A stretch of 5,028 nt of DNA from assembly GCA_938036585.1 (NCBI GenBank), contig CALHQN010000239.1:1-5028 (forward strand), in the 5' to 3' direction. The position numbers and the translations under genes are program-made. The DNA comes from an uncultured Campylobacter sp. (GTDB taxonomy: Bacteria; Campylobacterota; Campylobacteria; Campylobacterales; Campylobacteraceae). Below the pieces are notes generated by a model. That model did no database searches and was not told the origin of the DNA. It worked only from the letters and a program-made list of their open reading frames with translations. Below, one piece after another: positions 1 through 5,028 of the stretch; position 1 is the stretch's first letter; each line of letters begins with the position of its first letter.

Positions 1-1
1 A

Positions 2-88
2 TATCAAGAGGTATCCAAAATAATAAATACTTACAATTCTAATGCCCAGAAAAACGGCCTTTTTATGCTGCCGCTAGCGGAGTTGTAA
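2..88 (+). CDS. Possible 3' end of an unknown gene entering from the left
   Basis: Reading from base 2, the frame is open for 28 codons and closes with TAA at 86-88. The residues run YQEVSKIINTYN, then SNAQKNGLFMLPLAEL. This reads like the helical end of a soluble protein, and the other two forward frames stop within the first 42 bases. The stretch is too short to assign to a family, and the start lies outside the window. It conflicts over 63-88 with a weak reverse-strand frame, and at most one of the two is real. The assignment rests only on frame openness and sensible composition, so confidence is low. Confidence 0.25.
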   Translation, partial: YQEVSKIINTYNSNAQKNGLFMLPLAEL

Positions 89-464
89 ATATTGGCGTAG
101 GCTTTGGATATGGTCGTAAAGCATTATTTGTCTTTAAAAGTCTATTTTTTATAAGTGCCGCAAGCTCTCTGTCGCCGCAATCTTCGCCGATACTCGTGTT
201 AGTCCTTGCGGGCAGAATGTGATTTATCGGGATATTGCACTCGACAAGTCCTAATAAATCATCACGCATGCAAGGCAGTAGCGCATGCTATGCAGGCCGT
301 AGGCTTGCAATAAAATTTTATGACCCCTGCGATAAAATCCCGCGCTGGTTCACGGCGCAATCCCGCGCAGATTGGCGATGAAATTTTACGCAGTCCGGGT
401 AAAATTTTATTTGCGAAATGAGAACGGGATTTAAAATTTAACCGTTTTTTCAAGCGAATTTTGC

Positions 465-470
465 CACAAT
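465..470 (+). promoter_or_regulatory. Weak candidate -10 box for the ABC exporter gene
   Basis: CACAAT matches TATAAT at four of six positions and lies 27 bases before the ATG at 498. T-runs at 445-450 and 459-462 give the AT phasing often seen upstream of Campylobacter sigma-70 promoters, which usually lack a -35 box. There is no -35 motif and no strong alternative nearby. Confidence 0.3.
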
Positions 471-497
471 TGCGCTCAAATTTTGTTGGGGCAAAAG

Positions 498-2051
498 ATG
501 AAAAAATATACTAAGCAAATCCTCGCGATGCTCGCGCTAAACGCAATTTACAGCGGCTCGGGGATCTTGATTTTAAGCTTTATCAATAAATATCTACTTG
601 ACGGCGCCGAAAGAGGCGGCAGGATCATCGCGCTATTTTTCGCGCTCTTGGCGCTATTTTTGCTGCTTTCGGTGCTAAGTCGCATCATGCTTTGCAAGAT
701 GGAAAACGACTTCGTATTCGATCTGCGCACCAAGATCATCAAGCAGATCATCGATACGAAGTTCGAGCGCATCGAGGCTGCGTCGAAGGCAAACCTGCTT
801 GCCTCCCTTTCCAGCGATATTTCGCGCCTGACCGAGGGCTTTATGCGCATCTCAGAGCTCATTCAAGGCGCGATGATCGTGCTGTTTTGCGGTATCTACG
901 TGCTATACATCGCGCCTATGATGTTTGCGTTTTTATTCGTCTGGATCGGCGCGCTGATGATATTCAACCGCTTTTTGATGAAAAAAGTCATGCAAAATTA
1001 CGATCTGTACCGCCAAAATGAGGACGTTTTGTATAAAAACTACGCCGCGGCGATCGAGGGGCACAAGGAGCTGTCGCTAAGCCTAGCCAAAGCAAAGAGC
1101 CTATACGAAAACGACTTTTTGCCCAACGCGCAAAATTTACGCCAAAGCTCGCTGCGAGCCGAGGTTTACGGCGCGTTTGCGAGTAATTTTATGAACGTGA
1201 TGATGCTCGGCGCCGTAGGTTTTGTGCTTTATTTCGGGCTAAGCGGCGGCAAAGCGGAGCTCGCAAACGCCGTAACGATCGCGCTTACGGTGCTTTTTTT
1301 GCGCGCGCCTTTGATGATGCTCATATTCTCGCTTCCTAGCGTGTTGCGCGCAAAGATCGCCTACGCAAAGATCAATGAGCTGAACTTAGACCCATTCGTG
1401 CAGGGCTTCGAGCTTACGCAAATGCAGCCGTGGCACTGCTTGGAGCTTAAAGACGTGAGCTTTTCGTATCCCGGCGGGAAATTCGGCATAAAAGGGGTAA
1501 GCTTGCAGCTAAATGCGGGCGAGACGGTGTTTTTAATCGGCGAAAACGGCAGCGGAAAATCGACGCTTTTTATGATCTTAGCGGGCCTTTATACGCCGCA
1601 AGCGGGCGAAATTTTAGCCGACGGCGCGGCCCTTAAACCCTCTGATCTGCGCGCCTACAGCAACAACATAAGCGCGGTTTTCAGCGATTTTTATCTCTTC
1701 GACTACGCTACGGGCGATGCGGACATCGCGCGCGAGTGGCTCGCGCTCACGCACTTGCAGGATAAGGTTGAGCTAAAGGGGGCTAAATTTAGCACCACGA
1801 GCCTATCTAGCGGACAGCGCAAGCGTTTGGCGCTCGTCAGCGTGCTGATGGACGGGCGAAAATTTTTGATGCTCGATGAGTTTGCGGCCGATCTTGATCC
1901 GCAGTTTCGCGCGGAGTTTTACGAGCGGATTTTGCCCGAGCTGAAATCGCGCGGATATACGATCTTTGCGATCTCGCACGATGATAAATACTTCGGCGCC
2001 GCAGATAAAATTTATAAGATGCAAAGAGGCGAAATTTCGCAGATCAAATAA
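498..2051 (+). CDS. YojI/PvdE-type cyclic peptide or siderophore export ABC transporter, fused permease-ATPase
   Basis: This is a one-polypeptide half-transporter of 517 residues, expected to dimerise in the inner membrane and export a substrate with ATP. Hydrophobic stretches suggest six helices at about residues 8-29, 43-65, 124-140, 141-157, 232-250 and 262-284. The ATPase domain follows from about 315: Walker A GENGSGKST (348-356), signature LSSGQ (436-440), Walker B FLMLDE with D460/E461, and the H-loop histidine H494. The segments SSGQRKRLAL, FAADLDP and ISHDDKYF closely resemble E. coli YojI (microcin J25 exporter) and the PvdE/SyrD family. The canonical Q-loop glutamine is not obvious; the region reads AVFSDFYLFD, as in those relatives. 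YojI is about 547 residues, so this copy is nearly full length. I chose ATG 498 over in-frame TTG codons at 483 and 486; the GGGG at 488-491 is only a weak ribosome site. No peptide or siderophore biosynthesis gene is adjacent, so the substrate is unknown. Confidence 0.88.
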   Translation: MKKYTKQILAMLALNAIYSGSGILILSFINKYLLDGAERGGRIIALFFALLALFLLLSVLSRIMLCKMENDFVFDLRTKIIKQIIDTKFERIEAASKANLLASLSSDISRLTEGFMRISELIQGAMIVLFCGIYVLYIAPMMFAFLFVWIGALMIFNRFLMKKVMQNYDLYRQNEDVLYKNYAAAIEGHKELSLSLAKAKSLYENDFLPNAQNLRQSSLRAEVYGAFASNFMNVMMLGAVGFVLYFGLSGGKAELANAVTIALTVLFLRAPLMMLIFSLPSVLRAKIAYAKINELNLDPFVQGFELTQMQPWHCLELKDVSFSYPGGKFGIKGVSLQLNAGETVFLIGENGSGKSTLFMILAGLYTPQAGEILADGAALKPSDLRAYSNNISAVFSDFYLFDYATGDADIAREWLALTHLQDKVELKGAKFSTTSLSSGQRKRLALVSVLMDGRKFLMLDEFAADLDPQFRAEFYERILPELKSRGYTIFAISHDDKYFGAADKIYKMQRGEISQIK

Positions 2052-2159
2052 AATTCACCGCCATAAATCTGCCGTCTAAAACACAGCGCCTCATAGCTCG
2101 CGTAATGTTTTAAGCTGCGCCTGCCGATCCTGCTTTAAATTTAATCAAGGCTCTTGAAA

Positions 2160-2193
2160 TTCCGCCTCGCGCGGCTTGCGGAAGATGTTTTTT
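2160..2193 (+). terminator. Candidate intrinsic terminator after the exporter gene
   Basis: TTCCGC at 2160-2165 pairs perfectly with GCGGAA at 2178-2183 around a 12-base GC-rich loop. Four bases later comes a run of six T (2188-2193). It lies 108 bases after the exporter stop and before the cytochrome promoter. The gap between stem and T-run is slightly long, and the remaining bases 2052-2159 show no gene. Confidence 0.45.
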
Positions 2194-2252
2194 GCGTTCA
2201 CGCTCGCGAGAAATTAATCCAAATTTTTAAACGCAAATTTAAGAATTTCAAC

Positions 2253-2258
2253 TATAAT
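2253..2258 (+). promoter_or_regulatory. -10 box of the cytochrome c553 promoter
   Basis: This is a perfect TATAAT, 32 bases before the start codon, so transcription should begin near 2265. Upstream DNA (2220-2250) has A/T tracts at roughly helical spacing and no TTGACA, as usual for Campylobacter sigma-70 promoters. Confidence 0.65.
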
Positions 2259-2290
2259 GCGCGCCACAACTTAATCGTAAAGGATGAAAA

Positions 2291-2611
2291 ATGAGAAAAG
2301 TTTTAATCGCATGCGCTGCGTTGGCGGCGTTTAGTTCGGTAGCGTTTGCCGCAGACGGCGCTACATTGTATAAAAAATGCGTGGCCTGTCATGGAGCTAA
2401 CGCCGAGAAGCCTTATCTTGGCGGCAAAGTACCTGCGCTAAACACCCTAAGCAAGGAAGATATCATCGCTAGCCTAAAAGGTTACAAAGACGGCACTCTG
2501 GGCGAGGGCAAGGGAAAATTCGGCATGATGGGCGTTATGAAGGGGCAAGTCGCTTCACTTAACGACGAATCGATCGAAGCGCTAGCCGATTTCATCGTCT
2601 CTAAAAAATAA
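2291..2611 (+). CDS. Periplasmic cytochrome c553 (class I c-type cytochrome)
   Basis: This small monohaem electron carrier of 106 residues is exported to the periplasm. Residues 1-20 form a Sec signal peptide (MRK, hydrophobic core, cleavage after AFA), leaving a mature protein of about 86 residues, typical of the family. The haem is attached at CVACH (residues 30-34), with H34 as proximal ligand. The distal ligand is most likely M83, seven residues before the L-N-D-E segment as in other c553 proteins; M79 and M80 are nearby alternatives. The C-terminal helix IEALADFIVSKK is also typical. In C. jejuni the homologous cytochrome carries electrons from the bc1 complex to the cbb3 oxidase, and the same role is inferred here. 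The start is supported by AAAGGA at 2279-2284, six bases before the ATG. The gene has its own promoter and is flanked by hairpins, so it is probably monocistronic. Confidence 0.93.
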   Translation: MRKVLIACAALAAFSSVAFAADGATLYKKCVACHGANAEKPYLGGKVPALNTLSKEDIIASLKGYKDGTLGEGKGKFGMMGVMKGQVASLNDESIEALADFIVSKK

Positions 2612-2625
2612 TTTCAAAACTTCAT

Positions 2626-2648
2626 TCGGCGGGCTTCGCGCTCGCCGA
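2626..2648 (+). terminator. GC-rich hairpin after the cytochrome gene, possible terminator
   Basis: TCGGCGGGC pairs with GCTCGCCGA (one G-T pair) around the five-base loop TTCGC, starting 14 bases after the cytochrome stop. The stem is strong, but no proper T-run follows, so termination would be imperfect or assisted. Confidence 0.45.
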
Positions 2649-2682
2649 GCTTCGCTTAACCTTAAATTTCAAAATTCTACGC

Positions 2683-2688
2683 TAATAT
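2683..2688 (+). promoter_or_regulatory. Candidate -10 box for ribE-pgeF
   Basis: TAATAT matches TATAAT at four of six positions and sits 25 bases before the ribE ATG, downstream of the hairpin and in an AT-rich stretch (2660-2700). There is no -35 motif. Read-through from the cytochrome gene is an alternative. Confidence 0.35.
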
Positions 2689-2713
2689 CACGTAAAAATT
2701 CCAAAGGCTCATA

Positions 2714-3565
2714 ATGTTTAACGGACTGATCAGAGAGATCGCGCAGGTTGCGAGCTTTAGCGGCGATTTGCTGCGACTGCGCGCGAGATACCGCCCCGCG
2801 CTCGGCGATAGCGTCGCGGTAAACGGCGCGTGCCTGAGCGTGACGCGGCTTTTTGCGGACGGATTTACGGTGCAGCTTTCGAGCGAGACGGCGCGCGTCA
2901 TCGCCGCACAAAACCTGCGCGGCTCTGTGCATATCGAGCCAGCGATGCGGATTGGAGATCGCATAGACGGGCATTTGATCCAAGGGCACGTCGATGCTGT
3001 GGGCGAAATTTATAAAATTTCAAAGCTTGCAAGCGGCGTCGATTTTTTTATCCGCGCGCCGCTGCACATAGCGCCGCTACTAGCGCCGAAGGGCTCGGTA
3101 GCGATCGACGGTGTGAGCCTAACGATCAACGAAGTGCTTGAGGGCGGCGGCACGCACGGGCGAAATTTTAACGGCCAAGGTCTTGACGGCGGAAATTTTA
3201 CTCACAAAGAGCTGCGCGGCGCGAATTTTAACGGCGCAAGCTCGCGCGGGCTAAATTCTAACGGCTCAAATTCCGTTCGCGATCCAAACTCCTTGGATGC
3301 AAATTTAAAAAGCGGAGCGCAAAGCTGCGCCATTCGCCTTACGATCATCCCGCTCACGCTCAAAGATACACTCTTTGGATCCTACAAAATCGGGCGCCGC
3401 GTAAATATCGAAACCGATCTGCTCGCGCGATACGTCGCTGCCCAGCTACGTTTTGCCGGCGGACAGCCCGTCCGCGGTACGGACACGGAGCGCGATGATA
3501 GCGCCGAGGGCGAAAAAGAGGGGCTTTCGTGGGACGCGGTAGATAAAATTTTGAGCCTGTATTAA
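2714..3565 (+). CDS. ribE: Riboflavin synthase (alpha subunit) with repeat-derived insertion
   Basis: The enzyme converts two molecules of 6,7-dimethyl-8-ribityllumazine to riboflavin plus 5-amino-6-ribitylaminouracil in the cytoplasm, normally as a homotrimer. Both barrel domains are recognisable: MFNGLIREI at the N-terminus, GDSVAVNGACLSVT (31-44), DGHLIQGHVD (85-94), the second-domain copy KGSVAIDGVSLTIN (126-139), and LTIIPLTLKDTLFG through LLARYV (209-241). At 283 residues it is far longer than the usual 200 or so. Two additions explain this. Residues about 142-204 sit where relatives have only a few residues and contain a decapeptide repeat. Residues 246-269 form a charged linker before the final helix GLSWDAVDKILSLY. 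The frame stays open throughout and the family core resumes after each addition, so the gene looks functional. AAAGG at 2703-2707 lies six bases before the ATG. It is followed after 10 bases by pgeF, suggesting an operon. Confidence 0.92.
   Translation: MFNGLIREIAQVASFSGDLLRLRARYRPALGDSVAVNGACLSVTRLFADGFTVQLSSETARVIAAQNLRGSVHIEPAMRIGDRIDGHLIQGHVDAVGEIYKISKLASGVDFFIRAPLHIAPLLAPKGSVAIDGVSLTINEVLEGGGTHGRNFNGQGLDGGNFTHKELRGANFNGASSRGLNSNGSNSVRDPNSLDANLKSGAQSCAIRLTIIPLTLKDTLFGSYKIGRRVNIETDLLARYVAAQLRFAGGQPVRGTDTERDDSAEGEKEGLSWDAVDKILSLY
3161..3280 (+). repeat. Four imperfect 30-bp tandem repeats inside ribE
   Basis: Units 3161-3190, 3191-3220, 3221-3250 and 3251-3280 encode RNFNGQGLDG, GNFTHKELRG, ANFNGASSRG and LNSNGSNSVR. 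The DNA core AAATTTTAACGGC is best kept in the first half of each unit and decays toward the last. Read in fives, the centre residue is F or L in the first five units and G recurs two places later, as in pentapeptide-repeat (A-D/N-L-X-X) proteins. A further decayed copy may continue to about 3313. The repeat length is a multiple of three, so gain or loss of units keeps the reading frame. Confidence 0.7.
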
Positions 3566-3575
3566 GCGGCGCGTG

Positions 3576-4304
3576 ATGGCTAAAATCGAAATTCGCAGAG
3601 AAAATCTTGAGTTTGTATTGGACGGACGCGGCGTGCTGGCGGGCTTTAGCACGCGGCTTGGCGGCGTAAGCGGCGGAGCCTACGCGAGCTTAAATTTAGG
3701 AGATCACGTAGGCGACGATCCGCAAAACGTCGCAAAAAATCGCGAAATTTTAGCCGCCGCGCTCGGCATCGAGCCTCGAAATTTAAAATTTATGCGCCAG
3801 ATCCACTCAAACAAAGTTGAAATTTTACGCGCAGGTAGCGATGAAATCCCGCCCTGCGACGGGCTCGTGACCGATCTGCGCGGCGTGGCGCTGTGCGTGC
3901 TGGTAGCGGACTGCTCGCCCGTTTTGATCGCGGACGAGCGGCGTGGCGTGGTCGCTGCGGTGCATGCGGGGCGTGCGGGCGTGATAGGGCGGATCTGCAC
4001 CAATGCGATAAATTTGATGAGCGAGCGCTTTGGCTGCGTCGCTGCGGAGCTGAAGGTATTCGTGGGCGCGAATATTAAGGCGCGAAGCTACGAACTTGGC
4101 GGGCTTGATCTGGGCGAGTTTGAGTGCTACAAAACGCAGGGGCATTTCGATATGAACGCCGCACTGCGCGACGAGCTCGCAGCTGCGGGGGTGCGAAACG
4201 TTAAATTTGATCCGCGCTGCACTTTTGAGAGCGAGCGACATTTTTCCTACCGCAGAGATGGCGTCACGGGACGCTTCTGCGGCTTTGTGATGAATAAAAT
4301 TTAA
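3576..4304 (+). CDS. pgeF: Laccase-domain (YfiH/PgeF) peptidoglycan editing factor
   Basis: This cytoplasmic protein of 242 residues matches the usual YfiH length of about 243. In E. coli the family removes wrongly incorporated L-serine from the UDP-MurNAc precursor; human and bacterial relatives also show purine nucleoside phosphorylase or deaminase activity. Older annotations call it polyphenol oxidase or laccase. Family motifs include FSTRLGGVSGGAYASLNLG, QIHSNKV with H77, VADCSPVLI with C113, AVHAG with H130, and RCTFESERHFSYRRDGVTGR near the C-terminus. H77, C113 and H130 correspond to the metal site H71/C107/H124 of E. coli YfiH, and the 17-residue C-H spacing is kept. The usual HAGWRG reads HAGRAG here. 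I chose ATG 3576; a GTG lies one codon upstream. The ribosome site is weak and the ribE stop is only 10 bases away, so translation is probably coupled. It converges on the repressor gene with 5 bases between the stop codons. Confidence 0.88.
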   Translation: MAKIEIRRENLEFVLDGRGVLAGFSTRLGGVSGGAYASLNLGDHVGDDPQNVAKNREILAAALGIEPRNLKFMRQIHSNKVEILRAGSDEIPPCDGLVTDLRGVALCVLVADCSPVLIADERRGVVAAVHAGRAGVIGRICTNAINLMSERFGCVAAELKVFVGANIKARSYELGGLDLGEFECYKTQGHFDMNAALRDELAAAGVRNVKFDPRCTFESERHFSYRRDGVTGRFCGFVMNKI

Positions 4305-4309
4305 TCAAT

Positions 4310-4540
4310 TTAGAGTTGTGGATCAAAAACAAAAAATTCCGAAATATCTACTTCCAAAACATCTGCTATTTTTATCAAATGCTCGATATTAAAATGTTTT
4401 TTATTGATATGAAGTTCAGCCATTGAGATCGTTCCTACGGCTTTGTGTCCGATGGCTAAGGCGAGCGAAAGCTGTGAAATGCCCTTCGCTGTTCTGATAC
4501 GCTTAACATTATCGCCGATAGCCTTGTAAATAGCGTCCAT
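4310..4540 (-). CDS. Small XRE-family helix-turn-helix regulator
   Basis: A 76-residue DNA-binding protein consisting of almost nothing but one Cro/C1-type helix-turn-helix domain. Helix 1 is about IYKAIGDNVKRIRTAKG. The helix-turn-helix follows in ISQLSLALAIGHKAVGTISMAELH, and the typical end NIEHLIKIADVLEVDISEFF closes the domain at about residues 51-70. There is no effector, protease or dimerisation extension. This size fits phage-type repressors, toxin-antitoxin antidotes and restriction-modification controller proteins. It is transcribed away from the unknown gene starting at 4657, and the intergenic palindromes make autoregulation likely. No good ribosome site precedes the ATG (GAGAAG abuts it); AAGGA lies about 22 bases upstream, but no alternative in-frame start was found there. 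The DNA is more AT-rich than the adjacent pgeF, which suggests transfer. The specific role is unknown. Confidence 0.8.
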   Translation of the reverse strand: MDAIYKAIGDNVKRIRTAKGISQLSLALAIGHKAVGTISMAELHINKKHFNIEHLIKIADVLEVDISEFFVFDPQL

Positions 4541-4594
4541 CTTCTCATCGGTTATCGTGCAATCCTTATTATTAAACCAACCGTAAGAATATTT

Positions 4595-4647
4595 GGATTA
4601 TAATCCGCCATCAACTAACTATAGTTATGGATAAAATTCTATATAGA
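4595..4647. promoter_or_regulatory. Divergent promoter with three palindromes spaced 21 bp, candidate operator array
   Basis: Perfect palindromes GGATTATAATCC (4595-4606), TAACTATAGTTA (4616-4627) and TCTATATAGA (4638-4647) have centres at 4600.5, 4621.5 and 4642.5, exactly 21 bases or two helical turns apart. The first contains TATAAT on the forward strand (4599-4604) and on the reverse strand (4597-4602), so it can serve as -10 box for both divergent genes. Start sites would fall near 4611 (+) and 4590 (-). The third overlaps the AGAGG ribosome site (4645-4649) of the unknown gene. Binding by the XRE protein encoded next door is inferred, not shown. Confidence 0.55.
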
Positions 4648-4656
4648 GGTAAATTC

Positions 4657-5028
4657 GTGGCAATTATTGATTATGAAAGAATTTTAAATGATTTTAGAGA
4701 TGAGGTAAAAGATAAAATTATAACAAATATAGTTGATATTGATAGCGCTAAAAAGTTCATAAGTTATAACATTAAGGCTATCAAAAGCAAAGGAATAAGT
4801 GAAGAGATAGAGTGCGTAGAACGATATCTCGCTTTTAAACTCGATGATATTAAACTTGATTGTGGATACGGCAATGATATCTTACAAAGAAAAAGTTATC
4901 TTTTAAAAGCAAAAGATGGTTCATATAGTGATTTGGCATTATATTTTAAAGTATTTATTATTTTAAAATTAGCCGAAAAATTTAATTTGCTAAATAATTC
5001 ACAGGAAATTATCAAGGAAATTGATACT
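4657..5028 (+). CDS. Unrecognised AT-rich gene, 3' end beyond the window
   Basis: An open frame of 124 codons runs without a stop to the last base, so the protein is truncated by the window edge. I do not recognise it. The visible part begins (G/A)-A-I-I-D-Y-E-R-I-L, is rich in K, D, E, I and L, and looks helical and soluble; no signal peptide, transmembrane segment, nucleotide-binding motif or obvious catalytic motif is seen. Two cysteines are present (in EIECVERY and KLDCGYG). I favour GTG 4657 because AGAGG (4645-4649) lies seven bases before it. ATG 4627 is in frame and would add ten residues (MDKILYRGKF), but it has no ribosome site and overlaps a palindrome. Composition (about 26% G+C) differs sharply from the core genes to the left. 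Its divergent XRE neighbour and palindromic promoter suggest a regulated accessory gene, possibly phage, toxin or defence related; that is a guess from context. Confidence 0.65.
   Translation, partial: MAIIDYERILNDFRDEVKDKIITNIVDIDSAKKFISYNIKAIKSKGISEEIECVERYLAFKLDDIKLDCGYGNDILQRKSYLLKAKDGSYSDLALYFKVFIILKLAEKFNLLNNSQEIIKEIDT

Larger units (their letters stand above)
1..482. other. Left-edge region without a firmly supported gene
   Basis: No convincing complete gene is visible. The first 88 bases are open in one forward frame (listed separately). A reverse-strand frame of 68 codons (63-269) begins with ATG but has no visible ribosome binding site and matches no family I know; a second reverse frame (262-453) looks like noise. 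Small symmetric words occur: CCGCTAGCGG at 71-80, GCATGC at 267-272 and 283-288, and TAAAATTTTA at 311-320 and 400-409. The word AATCCCGCGC occurs twice (336-345 and 359-368). The first 60 bases are AT-rich, and AAATTT words, common from 313 onward, are absent before that. No tRNA, rRNA or CRISPR pattern was seen. Confidence 0.5.

Noticed and set aside
50..66. A-run, GGCC, T-run resembling a terminator
   Set aside because: The only possible stem is A-T pairs around a five-base loop, too weak for an intrinsic terminator.
63..269. Reverse-strand frame of 68 codons starting with ATG
   Set aside because: No ribosome site, no recognised domain, a proline-rich odd C-terminus, and conflict with the forward frame closing at 88. 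Kept only as a remark in the left-edge entry.
262..453. Reverse-strand frame of 63 codons
   Set aside because: Composition is unlike a real protein (scattered C, A and R), there is no ribosome site, and it spans the AAATTTTA-rich region before the exporter.
548..862. Reverse-strand frame opposite the exporter gene
   Set aside because: Shadow of the well-supported ABC exporter; serine- and methionine-rich with no domain.
2052..2140. Reverse-strand stretch reading SLKHYASYEALCF, resembling coding sequence
   Set aside because: Bounded by stops and without a start codon or ribosome site; too short to support a gene.
3161..3280. 30-bp repeats considered as a CRISPR array
   Set aside because: The units are directly adjacent without spacers, diverge from one another, and stay in frame inside ribE.
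3825..4241. Long reverse-strand frame opposite pgeF
   Set aside because: Shadow frame caused by high GC; the forward strand encodes a clear YfiH/PgeF protein with all metal ligands.

Overview
The window looks like the chromosome of a Campylobacter of the higher-GC group (C. gracilis, C. showae, C. rectus or C. curvus type; the species is a guess). Three things point there: the c553-type cytochrome, the recurring AAATTT/AAATTTTA words in otherwise GC-rich DNA, and promoters with a clear -10 but no recognisable -35.

Layout. Positions 1-482 hold no gene I can firmly support, only a possible 3' end of a gene running in from the left. Positions 498-2051 (+) encode a one-polypeptide ABC exporter of the YojI/PvdE/SyrD type (cyclic peptide or siderophore export). 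A terminator-like hairpin and a good -10 box precede a small periplasmic cytochrome c553 (2291-2611, +). Another hairpin and a weak promoter lead to a two-gene unit: riboflavin synthase (ribE, 2714-3565) and, 10 bases later, a PgeF/YfiH laccase-domain protein (3576-4304). These are core housekeeping genes for respiration, flavin synthesis and cell-wall quality control. Nothing in the sequence ties the exporter to them.

At about 4305 the composition changes abruptly. The last 700 bases are AT-rich (about 26% G+C by hand count over 4681-5028) and nearly lack AAATTT. They carry a small XRE-type repressor (4310-4540, -) and a divergent unrecognised gene that runs off the right edge (4657 to the end, +). 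The space between them contains three perfect palindromes whose centres are exactly 21 bases apart. The first forms -10 boxes in both directions and the third overlaps the ribosome binding site of the unknown gene. This looks like a self-regulated, probably acquired, two-gene module of unknown function.

The other unusual item is riboflavin synthase. It carries an in-frame insert of about 60 residues built from a 30-bp tandem repeat that encodes a pentapeptide-repeat-like pattern, plus a charged linker near its C-terminus.
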